From assembly GCF_900107745.1 (NCBI RefSeq), contig NZ_FNRO01000005.1, forward strand, positions 244,294 through 308,293: a stretch of DNA of 64,000 nt. The letters run 5' to 3'. The notes below the pieces were generated by a model. The model saw only the letters and a list, made by a program, of their open reading frames with translations. It had not been told where the DNA came from and made no database searches. Shown piece by piece: positions 19,151 to 28,210 of the stretch (positions within the stretch are counted from its first letter, which is position 1; each line of letters starts with the position of its first letter). A program made the translations under genes and the position numbers. This stretch comes from Variovorax sp. YR216 (GTDB lineage Bacteria; Pseudomonadota; Gammaproteobacteria; Burkholderiales; Burkholderiaceae_C).

Positions 19151-21483
19151 GATGCAGCCCCCTCGCCATCCTGCGCAAGCAGCGCGTTGAGCACGCGCTC
19201 GGAGCTGAGCGGCAACTGGTGCAACCGCGCGCCGGTCGCATGCGCGATGCCGTTGGCGATCGCGGCCGCCACGCCGTTGATGCCGATCTCGCCCACGCTC
19301 TTGGCACCGAACGGACCGCTGGGCTCGTTCGATTCGACGAGATACGCCTTCAGGCTTTCGGGCAGCTCGGCGAAGGTCGGGATCTTGTAGTCCATCAGGC
19401 TCGGGTTCGCGAGGCGCGCGCCGTCCCAGACCATTTCCTCGGTCAGCGCATAGCCCATGCCCTGCACGAAGGCACCCTCGATCTGCCCGGTCGCCATGGT
19501 CGGATTGATCGCCCGGCCGATGTCGCAGGCCGACCATGCGCGCACCACGCGCACCTTGCCGGTGAGCTCGTCGACCTCCACCTCGACCACCAGCGCGCCG
19601 AAGCTGTAGATGCCGATCTGCGGGAACGGCAGGCCCTGCACCACCGCACGCTTGGGATCGACCGTCTTCTGGTTGAACACCCAGCTGTGCGTGCCGATGA
19701 TCGGCCCGCCCGCCGCCCAGTGGGCGCGGCCGGAAATCTCGGCGAAGCTGACCGCGCGTTGCTCGACGCCCTTGATCGCAACCTTGCCGCCCGGAAGCAG
19801 TTCGAGGTCTTCCACGGCGCATTCGAGCATCTCGCTGGCCTGCTGCTTGAGCTTGTCCGCGACCTCCTCGGAGGCGCCGACGACCGAACGACCTGCCACG
19901 TAGGTCACGCGGCTGGCGGTGGTGCCCCAGTTGTAGGGCGAGCCATCGGTGTCCGGGCTCGCGATTGCGACACGATCGACCGGCAGCTTCAGCGCTTCGG
20001 CGCACATCTGGGTGAGCACGGTGTTCGAGCCTTGGCCGATATCGACCGCGCCGGTGTTGAGCAGAACCGATCCGTCTTCCAGTACGCGGACGATCGCGCC
20101 GGACGCCAGGAGCCCGCTGATGTGTGCGGTGAGCGCTACACCGAATCCGCGATGGCGGCCCGGCGGGCTTTCGGAAGGCGACGGCCAGCCCGATTCCTTC
20201 TGCACGATGTCGAGGCACTCTGCGAGGCCGTTGGAGAGGATCGGCTGTCCGCCGAACCACGGGTCGCCGTCGACCAGCATGTTCTTGCGCCGCAGCGCGA
20301 TCGGATCCATGCCGAGCTTGTGCGCGACTTCGTCGAGTTGCGTTTCGGACGCGAAGGTCACCTGCGGCACGCCGAAGCCACGGAATGCACCGAAGCGCAG
20401 CTTGTTGGTGTAGGCCACGCGGCCGTGTGCATGCACGTTCGGGATGCGATAGGGCCCGCAGTTCATGAGCAGCGCGTAGCCGAGCACGCCCGGGCTGTCG
20501 TCGCCGAACGCGCCGCCGTCGAGCAGCAGTTCGGTTTCGCGCGCGACGATGGTGCCGTCGCGCTTCACGCCGGTCTTCATGCGGATGGTGACCGGATGGC
20601 GCGCGCGGACCGCCTCGAAGTCTTCCTCGCGGCTCATGATGAGCTTGACCGGCTTGCGCGTCTTGAGCGCCAGCAGCACGACCGCGGGCTGCACATGCGC
20701 TTCCATCTTGTTGCCGAATCCCGCACCGATGCGCGGCGTCAGGCAGCGCAGCCGCGTCATCGGCAGGCCCAGCGATTCGCACACGCTGGCCTGCACGCGG
20801 AACACCGACTGGTTGGCCGACCACAGCGTGACGCGACCCGCGGCATCGGCCTCCGCCAGCGCGCCGCAAGGCTCGAGCGAAAGATGCGCCTGCGCCTGCG
20901 TCTGGTAGTGGCCTTCGACCACGACGTCGCACTGCGCCCAGGCGCTGTCGATGTCGCCGGACCGGAAGGAGGTGCGCGAGCACAGGTTGCCGTCGGTGCC
21001 CGAGTCGAACACCTTGACATAGGAACCCGTGTCTTCGTGCACGAGTGCAGCGCCGGGTGCAAGCGCTTCCTCGGGGCCCAGCACCGCGGGCAATTCTTCG
21101 TAGTCGACACGGATGAGCCGTGTCGCCTGCCGAGCGATGGCTTCGGTGTCCGCGGCGACGGCCGCGACGATCTCGCCGACGTAGCGCACCTTGCCCTTGG
21201 CAAAGGCCGGCTCGTCCTTGATGAACGCGCCCATCTTGTGCGCGTCATCCAGGTCGTCGCCGGTCACGATCGCGCGCACACCGGGCAGCGCCAGCGCTTC
21301 ACGCAGGTCATACCCTCGAATGCGCGCATGCGCGTACGGGCTCTGCAGGATCGCGCCGTGCAGCATGCCGGGGCGGTACAGGTCGGCAATGTATTGCGCA
21401 CGGCCGGTGAGTTTCTCGTCCGATTCGAGCTGCGGGATCGCCTGCCCGACGCCACCGGGGATGTCGACGACGGCCGCGCTCAC
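19147..21483 (-). CDS. Molybdenum hydroxylase large subunit (xanthine dehydrogenase family)
   Basis: A 778-residue molybdopterin-cytosine-dinucleotide-binding subunit of the xanthine dehydrogenase/CO dehydrogenase superfamily. Such enzymes hydroxylate an electron-poor carbon, usually next to a ring nitrogen, using water. Seen motifs: PRIGAGFGNKMEAH and FGAFRGFGVPQ for cofactor binding, DIGQGSNTVL, and the catalytic glutamate Glu732 in KSVGEIG. The arginine/alanine patterns do not fit true CO dehydrogenase (no VAYRCSFR-type loop). The GTG start overlaps the stop of the iron-sulfur gene as GTGA. Subunit order FAD, 2Fe-2S, Mo is like coxMSL. Substrate: probably an N-heterocycle. Confidence 0.92.
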   Translation of the reverse strand: MSAAVVDIPGGVGQAIPQLESDEKLTGRAQYIADLYRPGMLHGAILQSPYAHARIRGYDLREALALPGVRAIVTGDDLDDAHKMGAFIKDEPAFAKGKVRYVGEIVAAVAADTEAIARQATRLIRVDYEELPAVLGPEEALAPGAALVHEDTGSYVKVFDSGTDGNLCSRTSFRSGDIDSAWAQCDVVVEGHYQTQAQAHLSLEPCGALAEADAAGRVTLWSANQSVFRVQASVCESLGLPMTRLRCLTPRIGAGFGNKMEAHVQPAVVLLALKTRKPVKLIMSREEDFEAVRARHPVTIRMKTGVKRDGTIVARETELLLDGGAFGDDSPGVLGYALLMNCGPYRIPNVHAHGRVAYTNKLRFGAFRGFGVPQVTFASETQLDEVAHKLGMDPIALRRKNMLVDGDPWFGGQPILSNGLAECLDIVQKESGWPSPSESPPGRHRGFGVALTAHISGLLASGAIVRVLEDGSVLLNTGAVDIGQGSNTVLTQMCAEALKLPVDRVAIASPDTDGSPYNWGTTASRVTYVAGRSVVGASEEVADKLKQQASEMLECAVEDLELLPGGKVAIKGVEQRAVSFAEISGRAHWAAGGPIIGTHSWVFNQKTVDPKRAVVQGLPFPQIGIYSFGALVVEVEVDELTGKVRVVRAWSACDIGRAINPTMATGQIEGAFVQGMGYALTEEMVWDGARLANPSLMDYKIPTFAELPESLKAYLVESNEPSGPFGAKSVGEIGINGVAAAIANGIAHATGARLHQLPLSSERVLNALLAQDGEGAAS

Positions 21484-21968
21484 GATGCGACTCCTTCGCC
21501 CTGGAGCGCGCGGGCGGCGGTGCGGACTGCGTCGATGATCTTCACGTAGCCGGTACAGCGGCACAGGTTGCCCGAGAGCGCGGAGCGAATCGCCGCATCG
21601 TCCGGGTCGGGATTGCGTTGCAGCAGCGCTCGAGCGCTGACCAGCATGCCCGGCGTGCAGAAGCCGCACTGGAATGCGCCCGATGCTGCGAAGGCCGCTT
21701 GCAGCGCGCGCATCTCGGCGCTGTCCTGCAGACCTTCGAGCGTCTTGACATCGGCGCTTTCGCAGTTGTGCGCAAGGCTCAGGCAGGCGCGCATCGGCAC
21801 GCCGTCGACGCTGATGGTGCACGCGCCACAGACGCCCTGGTTGCAGCCGCGCTTGGCGGCGGTGAGTTGCAGGCGGTCGCGCAGCACGGTGAGCAGGGTG
21901 TCGTGCAGGCCGGCCTCCGCCTGCGTGCTTTCGCCGTTGACGTGGAGAGTGATCGGGGGGGAATTCAT
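21480..21968 (-). CDS. Molybdenum hydroxylase small subunit, two [2Fe-2S] clusters
   Basis: A 162-residue iron-sulfur subunit. The plant-type ferredoxin cluster is held by Cys42, Cys47, Cys50 and Cys62 (GCNQGVCGACTI), and the second cluster by Cys101, Cys104, Cys136 and Cys138 (QCGFCTPGM and NLCRCTGY). All eight ligands are present. It passes electrons from the molybdenum centre to FAD. The start codon overlaps the FAD-subunit stop (ATGA, 21965-21968). Confidence 0.96.
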   Translation of the reverse strand: MNSPPITLHVNGESTQAEAGLHDTLLTVLRDRLQLTAAKRGCNQGVCGACTISVDGVPMRACLSLAHNCESADVKTLEGLQDSAEMRALQAAFAASGAFQCGFCTPGMLVSARALLQRNPDPDDAAIRSALSGNLCRCTGYVKIIDAVRTAARALQGEGVAS

Positions 21969-22816
21969 GCGGCGCTCCGGGGGGCGGCTTCGAGCGTGCG
22001 CACGGCACGCAGCAACAAACGGGGGATCAACTGGCGGCGGTAGTCCGCGCTGCCTCGTACGTCGTCGAGCGGATCGGCGTGCTCCACGAGGATCTGCGCG
22101 GCGCGCGCCACGCTGGCATCGCTGCGGCCTTCCGACAGCACGGCATCGGCTTCGGGATCGGACAGCGGGGTCGGACCGCAAGCGCCAACCGCGACGCTCA
22201 GGCGCCCGTCGCCACGCATGCAGGCCGCGATCGATGCAGTTGCATAGTCACCCGCCACGCGTGCGTGCTTGACGTAGGTACCCACGCCGCCATCGTTGGG
22301 CGGGAGGTAGACGGCGGTGACCATCTCGCCGGGCTCCAGCGCGGTGAGATACCAGTCCACGAAGAATCCGGAGGCCGGCAGAACGCGTCGCCCTTCAGCG
22401 GACGCGATCTCGATCTCAGCCTTCGCGGCAACCAGCGCGGGCGGATAGTCCAGCCCCGGATCTGCGAAGGAGATCGAGCCGCCGATGGTCCCCATGTTGC
22501 GCACCGTCGCGTTGGCGATCTGCGATGCCGCATGCGGGACCACCGCGCAACTACCCAGCCGTAGCGTGCAAGCGGCGGTGTCGCGATGCCGCGTGAAGGC
22601 ACCGATGCGCACACGACCATCGGGCATCGTGCTGATGCCCTTGATCTCGTCGATGTCCGCGAGGCTGACCAGCGCAGCCGGTTCGAGCACGTGGGCATTG
22701 AGCATCGCGACCAGCGTCGCGCCACCCGCGAGCGGCTTCGCGTCCGGGTCCTGCGCGAGCAAGGCCGTGGCCTCGGCGACGGTCTTCGGGCGATAGAGCC
22801 CCTGCAGCGTCGTCAT
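21965..22816 (-). CDS. Molybdenum hydroxylase FAD-binding subunit
   Basis: A 283-residue FAD subunit of the CoxM type. The two FAD signatures are present: KPLAGGATLVAM near residue 27 and NATVRNMGTIGGSI near residue 102, followed by the CO-dehydrogenase flavoprotein C-terminal domain. It accepts electrons from the [2Fe-2S] subunit and delivers them to an acceptor. It starts 10 bases after the CoxG-like gene. Confidence 0.94.
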   Translation of the reverse strand: MTTLQGLYRPKTVAEATALLAQDPDAKPLAGGATLVAMLNAHVLEPAALVSLADIDEIKGISTMPDGRVRIGAFTRHRDTAACTLRLGSCAVVPHAASQIANATVRNMGTIGGSISFADPGLDYPPALVAAKAEIEIASAEGRRVLPASGFFVDWYLTALEPGEMVTAVYLPPNDGGVGTYVKHARVAGDYATASIAACMRGDGRLSVAVGACGPTPLSDPEADAVLSEGRSDASVARAAQILVEHADPLDDVRGSADYRRQLIPRLLLRAVRTLEAAPRSAA

Positions 22817-22826
22817 GGTCGGCCTT

Positions 22827-23294
22827 TCAGTGCTGCGCGGCCGGGGCGGCGCCGATCTGTTCGAGCTTGCGCTGCAGATTGACGGCGAACTCGTCGCCCA
22901 TGCTCTGCGCCTTCTTCTTCATCATGCCGAGCGCGAAGCGGCCGAGCCGGCCGGTCACCGAGACTTCGGAGCGGTAGCTCACCAGCGTGCCCTCGGGCGT
23001 GGGTTGCAGGGTGACCTGGCTGTCCGCCTGCAGGTTGCTGGCGTGACCGCCTTCGTCGCCGCGCGTGACCGCCCACACGTTGCTGTCGTCGCGCTTCGTG
23101 ATTTCGACCAGCAGGTCGAAGCGCGCCTTGATGCCCGCCATCGAGATGGCGACCACTGCGCGATAGCGGTCGGCGTCGAGCGCCTCGAGCTTTTCGCAAC
23201 CGGGCAGGCAGGAGGCCATCAGGCCGGCGTCGAACAGATGGACCAGCAGCGTCTCGGGCGGCGCCGCGATGGGGAATTGACCTTCGATCAGCAT
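22827..23294 (-). CDS. CoxG-like SRPBCC protein
   Basis: A 155-residue protein of the CoxG family (SRPBCC fold). It shows the typical opening with I/APPETLLVHLFDAGLMASCLPGCEKLE and the central ISMAGIKARFDLLVEITKRD. CoxG in CO dehydrogenase operons anchors the enzyme to the membrane, and relatives often accompany other molybdenum hydroxylases. A role in assembly or recruitment of the hydroxylase encoded just downstream is likely. It is 16 bases after the dioxygenase gene. Confidence 0.9.
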   Translation of the reverse strand: MLIEGQFPIAAPPETLLVHLFDAGLMASCLPGCEKLEALDADRYRAVVAISMAGIKARFDLLVEITKRDDSNVWAVTRGDEGGHASNLQADSQVTLQPTPEGTLVSYRSEVSVTGRLGRFALGMMKKKAQSMGDEFAVNLQRKLEQIGAAPAAQH

Positions 23295-23310
23295 GAAGCG
23301 CGTCTCCGGT

Positions 23311-24387
23311 TCAGCGTGCGACGCGCTCGACGATCATCTTCGGGTCGACGATGCGCCCGTCCTTCACCACGACGTTGCCGTCGAGCGAGATGGTGCAGTT
23401 GCGCATCGGCACGTCGTAGTGGCCGCGTGTGGTGCGCTTGCCGCCGCCCTGCGTGTTCGGGCCGGTCGAGAAGAGGAAGTTGCCCGGAAAGCTGCGCGAC
23501 GCCGCACGGCTGCGCTCGGGCGAATCGCCGTACAGAGCGAGCGAATCCCAGCGGCATTGCGGGTTCAGGCCCCAGCCGAGATGGGAGAGTGCGTACGGGT
23601 CCTTGTCGTTCTCGCTGGTCTTGCCCTCGGCGAGCCATTCGCGCATCAGCGAGGCATCGAGTCCGCCTTCGATGCTCACGATGTGGCCGTCGCGGATCTC
23701 CAGCTCGATCGCGTCCTGCACGTAGCGGCAATAAGGAAGGATCACCACGTCCCCCGGCGCGATCACCACACGACCCTGCGCGCTGCCTTCGTTCGGGAAG
23801 GTGTGGAGCAGGCCCACGCCCCAGTGGTCGAAGCGACCGGGTTCGTCGGCCATGCCGTACTGGCTCATGACCGGGTATTCGCCGCACTTGTAGCTGAGGT
23901 CGGTGCCGGCCTTGCTCGTCACGCGCACGTCGCGCGTCTTCTCATAGAGCCTGTGCGCGTGCACCACGGCTTCCTTCAGCCCCGGTGGCGACTGCAGCTG
24001 ATACAGGTCGTCCGGCGCGTCGATGATCATCTGCACGCGCACGCCCTTGGCCTGCACGTCGCGCAGCCACTTCGAGAAGAGCGGGACGTGGAAGATGAGC
24101 ACCATGTCCACCGCCATCAGGGCTTCCAGCGTGCCCTTGCACTTGCCGATGGTCGGAACGCCGACGCTGTTCCATCCGGGGATGGCGTTGACGCACATCT
24201 CGTAGATGTCGAAGCCGATGTCCTGCGCCGCGGCAAAGGCGGACTGGATGTACTCGCGGCGGGTGCCGAGATCGCTCACGATCGCGACCGTCTGGCCGGG
24301 ACCGACGCGACACAGCTCGAACTGCTTGCGAAAGAGAGACGTGAGCTTCGCCGGGTTCAGCTCTTGGGTGCGGATCGCTGATTGCAT
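23311..24387 (-). CDS. NicX-family extradiol ring-cleavage dioxygenase
   Basis: A 358-residue protein that resembles 2,5-dihydroxypyridine 5,6-dioxygenase (NicX), a non-heme iron enzyme related to M29-type aminopeptidases, which opens 2,5-dihydroxypyridine to N-formylmaleamate. Strong family stretches are YGMADEPGRFDHW, SHLGWGLNP, and GNFLFSTGPNTQGGGKR. The three proposed iron ligands are kept: His269 in SHLGWG, His323 and Asp325 in GHYDVP. The N-terminal 130 residues differ more from NicX as I recall it, so the substrate may not be 2,5-dihydroxypyridine itself. It is the first gene of the minus-strand catabolic operon, after an AGGAAA ribosome site and a good promoter. Confidence 0.88.
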   Translation of the reverse strand: MQSAIRTQELNPAKLTSLFRKQFELCRVGPGQTVAIVSDLGTRREYIQSAFAAAQDIGFDIYEMCVNAIPGWNSVGVPTIGKCKGTLEALMAVDMVLIFHVPLFSKWLRDVQAKGVRVQMIIDAPDDLYQLQSPPGLKEAVVHAHRLYEKTRDVRVTSKAGTDLSYKCGEYPVMSQYGMADEPGRFDHWGVGLLHTFPNEGSAQGRVVIAPGDVVILPYCRYVQDAIELEIRDGHIVSIEGGLDASLMREWLAEGKTSENDKDPYALSHLGWGLNPQCRWDSLALYGDSPERSRAASRSFPGNFLFSTGPNTQGGGKRTTRGHYDVPMRNCTISLDGNVVVKDGRIVDPKMIVERVAR

Positions 24388-24430
24388 CGTTGGGTTTCCT
24401 GATCTGGGTCAAAACCTGGGACTGAAAACT

Positions 24431-24459
24431 ACTTTAGGAGTCAAGCTAATCCGTGTCAA
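24431..24459 (-). promoter_or_regulatory. Sigma-70-type promoter of the catabolic operon
   Basis: On the minus strand a perfect TTGACA (-35, 24454-24459) is followed after exactly 17 bases by TAAAGT (-10, 24431-24436). The start of transcription would be near 24424, giving a leader of about 37 bases before the dioxygenase ATG. Confidence 0.7.
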
Positions 24460-24468
24460 TAGCGAATA

Positions 24469-24490
24469 CCATTCATTTTTGAGAGAATGG
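24469..24490. promoter_or_regulatory. Inverted repeat, possible TetR operator
   Basis: CCATTC and GAATGG flank ten bases in the divergent region between the TetR gene and the operon promoter. It sits just upstream of the -35 box and 31 bases before the TetR start, a plausible place for autoregulation and control of both genes. The arms are short. Confidence 0.35.
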
Positions 24491-24521
24491 ATCCGTCTCC
24501 GAACAGGACCCAGGCCCAACC

Positions 24522-25100
24522 ATGTCCCAGCGAAAGAAAGAAGGCGTTCGCGAAGCGATCCTCGCGGCAGCGTTCCGGCTGTTCTCGGCGCAGAGCTATA
24601 TCGAGACCTCCATTCCCGCCATTGCGCGGGAGGCCGGCATCTCGACGGCGAACGTGTACGTCTACTTCGCCTCGAAGCTCGACATCCTCTACACGCTGTA
24701 CGAGCCGTGGCTCAACGAGCGGCTCGAAAAGCTGGACCGCTCGCTGAAGCGCGTCGCTTCGCCCGAAGCGCGGCTGGAGCGCCTGCTGGTGGCGCTGTGG
24801 CGCGATCTGCCGCACGAGACCAACGGCTTCGCCAAGAACATCATGCAGGCGCTCTCCACCACCGGCGGCGGCGACGCCTACAGCCCGCATCTGCGCGAGC
24901 TGTTCCAGTCGCGCGTGGCAAAGTGGATCGAGAGTTGCCTTTCCGTTTCAGCCGCGGAAAGCGACGTCATCGCCGGGGTGGTGCTGATGGCCTTCGACGG
25001 CTTTGCGATGAACGTGCACCTCGACCACGGCATGGCGTGCGACGCCAAGACGGCGCGCCTCTTCAGCCGGCTGCTGGCTGGCGCGCGCACGGAAGCCTGA
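24522..25100 (+). CDS. TetR/AcrR-family transcriptional regulator
   Basis: A 192-residue regulator with an N-terminal TetR helix-turn-helix (IAREAGISTANVYVYFASKLDILYTLY, about 35-60) and a variable C-terminal ligand-binding domain. It is transcribed divergently from the dioxygenase/molybdenum hydroxylase operon with a 134-base gap that holds the operon promoter and an inverted repeat. It is therefore the best candidate for the regulator of that operon, probably as a repressor released by a pathway compound. Confidence 0.9.
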   Translation: MSQRKKEGVREAILAAAFRLFSAQSYIETSIPAIAREAGISTANVYVYFASKLDILYTLYEPWLNERLEKLDRSLKRVASPEARLERLLVALWRDLPHETNGFAKNIMQALSTTGGGDAYSPHLRELFQSRVAKWIESCLSVSAAESDVIAGVVLMAFDGFAMNVHLDHGMACDAKTARLFSRLLAGARTEA

Positions 25101-25101
25101 A

Positions 25102-25135
25102 AGAAAAAAGCCCGCACCGTCACACGACGATGCGG
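25102..25135 (-). terminator. Rho-independent terminator of the thiolase transcript
   Basis: Read on the minus strand, GCCCGCATCGT pairs with ACGGTGCGGGC (one G-T/wobble step near the loop) and is followed by TTTTTT. It lies 31 bases after the thiolase stop. There is no T-run on the plus strand, so it does not serve the TetR gene equally well. Confidence 0.8.
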
Positions 25136-25165
25136 GCGGCGGCCGTCACGGGGCCGCGTAAAAAA

Positions 25166-26350
25166 TCAGACCAGCTCGATCGCGACGGCGGTGCCTTCGC
25201 CGCCGCCGATGCACAGCGTCGCGACACCGCGCTTCTTGCCGCGCTGCTGCAGCGCATGGATCAGCGTCACCATGATGCGCGCGCCGCTCGCGCCGATCGG
25301 GTGACCGAGCGCACAGGCGCCGCCGTTCACGTTGACGATGTCATGCGCCACCGACAGTTCGTGCATCAGCGCCATGGGCACCACGGCGAAGGCCTCGTTG
25401 ACTTCCCACAGGTCCACGTCCTTCACGGCCCAGCCGGTCTTCTTGAACAGCTTGGCGACCGCACCGACCGGCGCGGTGGAGAACCATTCGGGCTGCTGCG
25501 CGTGCGTGGCGTGGGCGACGAGGCGCGCGATCGGCTTGGCGCCGTACTTCCTCGCGGTGCTCTCGGTCATCATCACCAGCGCAGCGGCGCCGTCATTGAT
25601 GGACGAGCTCGATGCGGCGGTGATGGTGCCGCCGTCCTTCTTGAACGCGGGCTTGAGCGTCGGGATCTTGTCGACCTTGACCTTGCCCGGACCTTCGTCG
25701 ATGTCGATCACGGTCTCGCCGCCGCGGCCCTTGACGGTCACCGCCGCGATCTCGGCCTTGAACGCGCCCGAAGTCGTTGCCGCCTTCGCGCGCTCCACGC
25801 TGGCGATGGCGAACGCATCCTGCTGCTCGCGCGTGAACTTGTACTTGGCCGCGCAGTCCTCGCCGAAGGTACCCATCGAGCGGCCCGGCTGGTAGGCGTC
25901 TTCCAGGCCGTCGAGCATCATGTGATCGAAGATGCGGTCATGGCCCATGCGGTAGCCGCCGCGGCCCTTGAGCATGAGGTAGGGCGCGTTGGTCATGCTT
26001 TCCATGCCGCCGGCCACCATCACCTCGTGCGTGCCCGCGAGCAGCATGTCGTGCGCCATCATGGCCGCCTTCATCGCCGAGCCGCACATCTTGCTGAGCG
26101 TGACCGCGCCCGCGCTGTCGGGCAGGCCGCCCTTGTAGGCCGCCTGACGCGCCGGTGCCTGCCCCTGGCCGGCCATCAGGCAGTTGCCGAAGAGCACTTC
26201 GCCCACGCTGTCGGCACTGATGCCCGCGCGTTCGACGGCGGCCTTGATGGCCACGCCACCCAGGTCATGCGCCGAGAGGGAAGAAAAGTCGCCCTGGAAG
26301 CCGCCCATCGGGGTGCGGGCTGCGCCGACGATCACGATCGATTCGCTCAT
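25166..26350 (-). CDS. Acetyl-CoA C-acyltransferase (thiolase)
   Basis: A 394-residue thiolase that condenses two acetyl-CoA or cleaves a 3-ketoacyl-CoA. The catalytic residues are in place: Cys89 in SKMCGSAMKA, His350 in CALGHPIGASGAR, and Cys380 in LCIGGGEG. Length and motifs fit the biosynthetic/degradative acetyl-CoA acetyltransferases (PhaA/AtoB group). It follows aceK by 24 bases on the same strand and is closed by a terminator, so aceK and the thiolase probably share a transcript. It may serve beta-oxidation, ketone-body or polyhydroxybutyrate metabolism. Confidence 0.95.
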   Translation of the reverse strand: MSESIVIVGAARTPMGGFQGDFSSLSAHDLGGVAIKAAVERAGISADSVGEVLFGNCLMAGQGQAPARQAAYKGGLPDSAGAVTLSKMCGSAMKAAMMAHDMLLAGTHEVMVAGGMESMTNAPYLMLKGRGGYRMGHDRIFDHMMLDGLEDAYQPGRSMGTFGEDCAAKYKFTREQQDAFAIASVERAKAATTSGAFKAEIAAVTVKGRGGETVIDIDEGPGKVKVDKIPTLKPAFKKDGGTITAASSSSINDGAAALVMMTESTARKYGAKPIARLVAHATHAQQPEWFSTAPVGAVAKLFKKTGWAVKDVDLWEVNEAFAVVPMALMHELSVAHDIVNVNGGACALGHPIGASGARIMVTLIHALQQRGKKRGVATLCIGGGEGTAVAIELV

Positions 26351-26374
26351 GGAAGTTGCTCCTTCAGAAAGTTG

Positions 26375-28189
26375 TCAAAAATAGGGGGCGTGGCCTTCGT
26401 GCTTGAAACGCTGGGCCTCGTCGTAGGGGAAAACATCGAGCATCTGCCCCGCCTGGATCCGCTCCTTGTGGCTCTGCCAGAAGGCCGCATCGAGCAGGTC
26501 CGCGTGATGCGCCATGAAGGCCTCGCGCACCGCGGCGTTGCCGAGGAGAAAAGGGCCGAAGGTCTCCGGGAACACATCCTTGGGCCCGACTGCATACCAG
26601 ACCTCGCCGCTCATCTCTTCTTCCTCGGTGCGCGGCGTGGGCACCTTGCGGAAGTTGCAGTCGGTCAGGTATTCGATCTCGTCGTAGTCGTAGAACACGA
26701 CCTTGCCGCCGCGCGTGACGCCGAAGTTCTTAAACAGCATGTCGCCCGGAAAGATGTTCGCGGCCACCATGTCCTTGATCGCATTGCCGTACTCGACCAC
26801 CGCATGCTCCAGCTGCTTGCTCGCGCGGTGGGCATGCTCGGGCTGGTCGAGCAGGTCGAACGCCTCCTGCAGGTAGATATTGAGCGGGATCATGCGCCGC
26901 TCGATGTAGCAGTGCTTGAGCACCACTTCCATCTCCCCGTTGCCGTCGCGGTCGCCGATCTCGAGCTGGCTCGGCGCGAACCGCTTGATCTCCTCGATCA
27001 GCTCGGGCTCGAAGCGGTCGAGCGGAAAACCGACGTTGCTGTACTCCAGGGTGTCGGCCATGCGGCCCACGCGGTCGTGCTGCTTCACCAGCATGTACTT
27101 GCTCTTGACCTGCTCGCGCGTGGTGTCCTTCTGCGGCGGGTAGTAGTCGCGAATCAGCTTGAACACGTATGGAAACGACGGCAGGTCGAACACCAGCATC
27201 ACCATGCCCTTGATGCCCGGCGCGCTGCGAAACTTGTCGCTCGAATAGTTCAGGTGGGCGAGAAAGTCGCGATAGAACAGGGTCTTGCCCTGCTTGGCGA
27301 GCCCGAGCGCGTTGTAGATCTCCGCGCGCGGCTTGCGCGGCATCAGCGAGCGCAGGAACTGCACATAGGCCGAAGGCACTTCCATCTCGACCATGAAGTA
27401 CGCGCGCGCAAAGCTGAAGAGCATCTGCAGGTCTTCCTCGCCGAAGAGCACCGCGTCGATGTAGAACCTGTTGTCCGCGTCGTGCAGGATCGGCAGCGCG
27501 AACGGCAACTCGGTGAAGCCGTTGATGATCTTGCCGACCACATACGCGCCCTTGTTGCGATAGAAGAGCCCCGAGAGCACCTGCAGCTGGAAGTTGGCAC
27601 GCAGCTTTACCTGGTGGAAGCGGCCGAGGATCGCAGTCGCCACCCGGCCCGCATCGCGCTCCAGGTTGGCATAGCCGCGGCCCAGCAGGCGATAGTCCAG
27701 CAGCAGCGACTGGACGACGCTTGGCAGCGACTCCGGCGTCGGGTAATAGGCACGGTAGGTCGGCGCGCCTTGCTGCTCGATGTATTCCGTGCTGATCGCG
27801 GGCCGAACGAAGATGAAGTCGTTCTGGAAATACGAGCGATGCAGGATCTTGGTCGTGACCGAGTTGAAGAAGGTCTCCGCCAGCTCAGGCTGGTGATGGT
27901 CGACCAGGAGGCCGATGAAGTGCAGCTTGACCTGGTGCCACACATCCATCGGCTGGTCGCCGGCCTTGAACTCCTTCTCGAGCCGCGCCACCGCCTCGCC
28001 CACTCGCAGGTCGTAGAACTCGATTCGCTCGCGCTGCGCCCGCTGCTGGCCATGCCAGTCGGCGGTCTCGAAGCGATGCTTGGCGCGCGCCGATTCGGCC
28101 CGGAACAACCGGTAGTGCCGGTCGAACCCGTCCCGCATCGCCTTGGCGATGTCGTAGGCCAGCGGTGAATCGAGGCGCTGCGGGAACAT
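26375..28189 (-). CDS. aceK: Isocitrate dehydrogenase kinase/phosphatase AceK
   Basis: A 604-residue bifunctional enzyme that phosphorylates and dephosphorylates isocitrate dehydrogenase, steering isocitrate into the glyoxylate bypass during growth on acetate or fatty acids. The opening [22 protein letters not shown] and the C-terminal NVFPGD-like segment ([30 protein letters not shown]) with the catalytic DYDE region are typical. Length is normal. It lies 21 bases after the carbonic anhydrase gene. The aceA/aceB genes are not in the window. Confidence 0.97.
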   Translation of the reverse strand: MFPQRLDSPLAYDIAKAMRDGFDRHYRLFRAESARAKHRFETADWHGQQRAQRERIEFYDLRVGEAVARLEKEFKAGDQPMDVWHQVKLHFIGLLVDHHQPELAETFFNSVTTKILHRSYFQNDFIFVRPAISTEYIEQQGAPTYRAYYPTPESLPSVVQSLLLDYRLLGRGYANLERDAGRVATAILGRFHQVKLRANFQLQVLSGLFYRNKGAYVVGKIINGFTELPFALPILHDADNRFYIDAVLFGEEDLQMLFSFARAYFMVEMEVPSAYVQFLRSLMPRKPRAEIYNALGLAKQGKTLFYRDFLAHLNYSSDKFRSAPGIKGMVMLVFDLPSFPYVFKLIRDYYPPQKDTTREQVKSKYMLVKQHDRVGRMADTLEYSNVGFPLDRFEPELIEEIKRFAPSQLEIGDRDGNGEMEVVLKHCYIERRMIPLNIYLQEAFDLLDQPEHAHRASKQLEHAVVEYGNAIKDMVAANIFPGDMLFKNFGVTRGGKVVFYDYDEIEYLTDCNFRKVPTPRTEEEEMSGEVWYAVGPKDVFPETFGPFLLGNAAVREAFMAHHADLLDAAFWQSHKERIQAGQMLDVFPYDEAQRFKHEGHAPYF

Positions 28190-28210
28190 GGGCCGTGCGA
28201 AAGGCGCCGG

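Noticed and set aside
19147..21483. Identification of the molybdenum hydroxylase as aerobic CO dehydrogenase because of the CoxG-like and coxMSL order
   Set aside because: The large subunit lacks the selenosulfur-copper cysteine loop (VAYRCSFR type) of true CO dehydrogenase, and the other genes point to organic substrates.
24206..28168. A 1320-residue plus-strand reading frame
   Set aside because: It is the antisense shadow of the thiolase and aceK genes in high-GC DNA; the composition is unlike a real protein and no family is recognisable.
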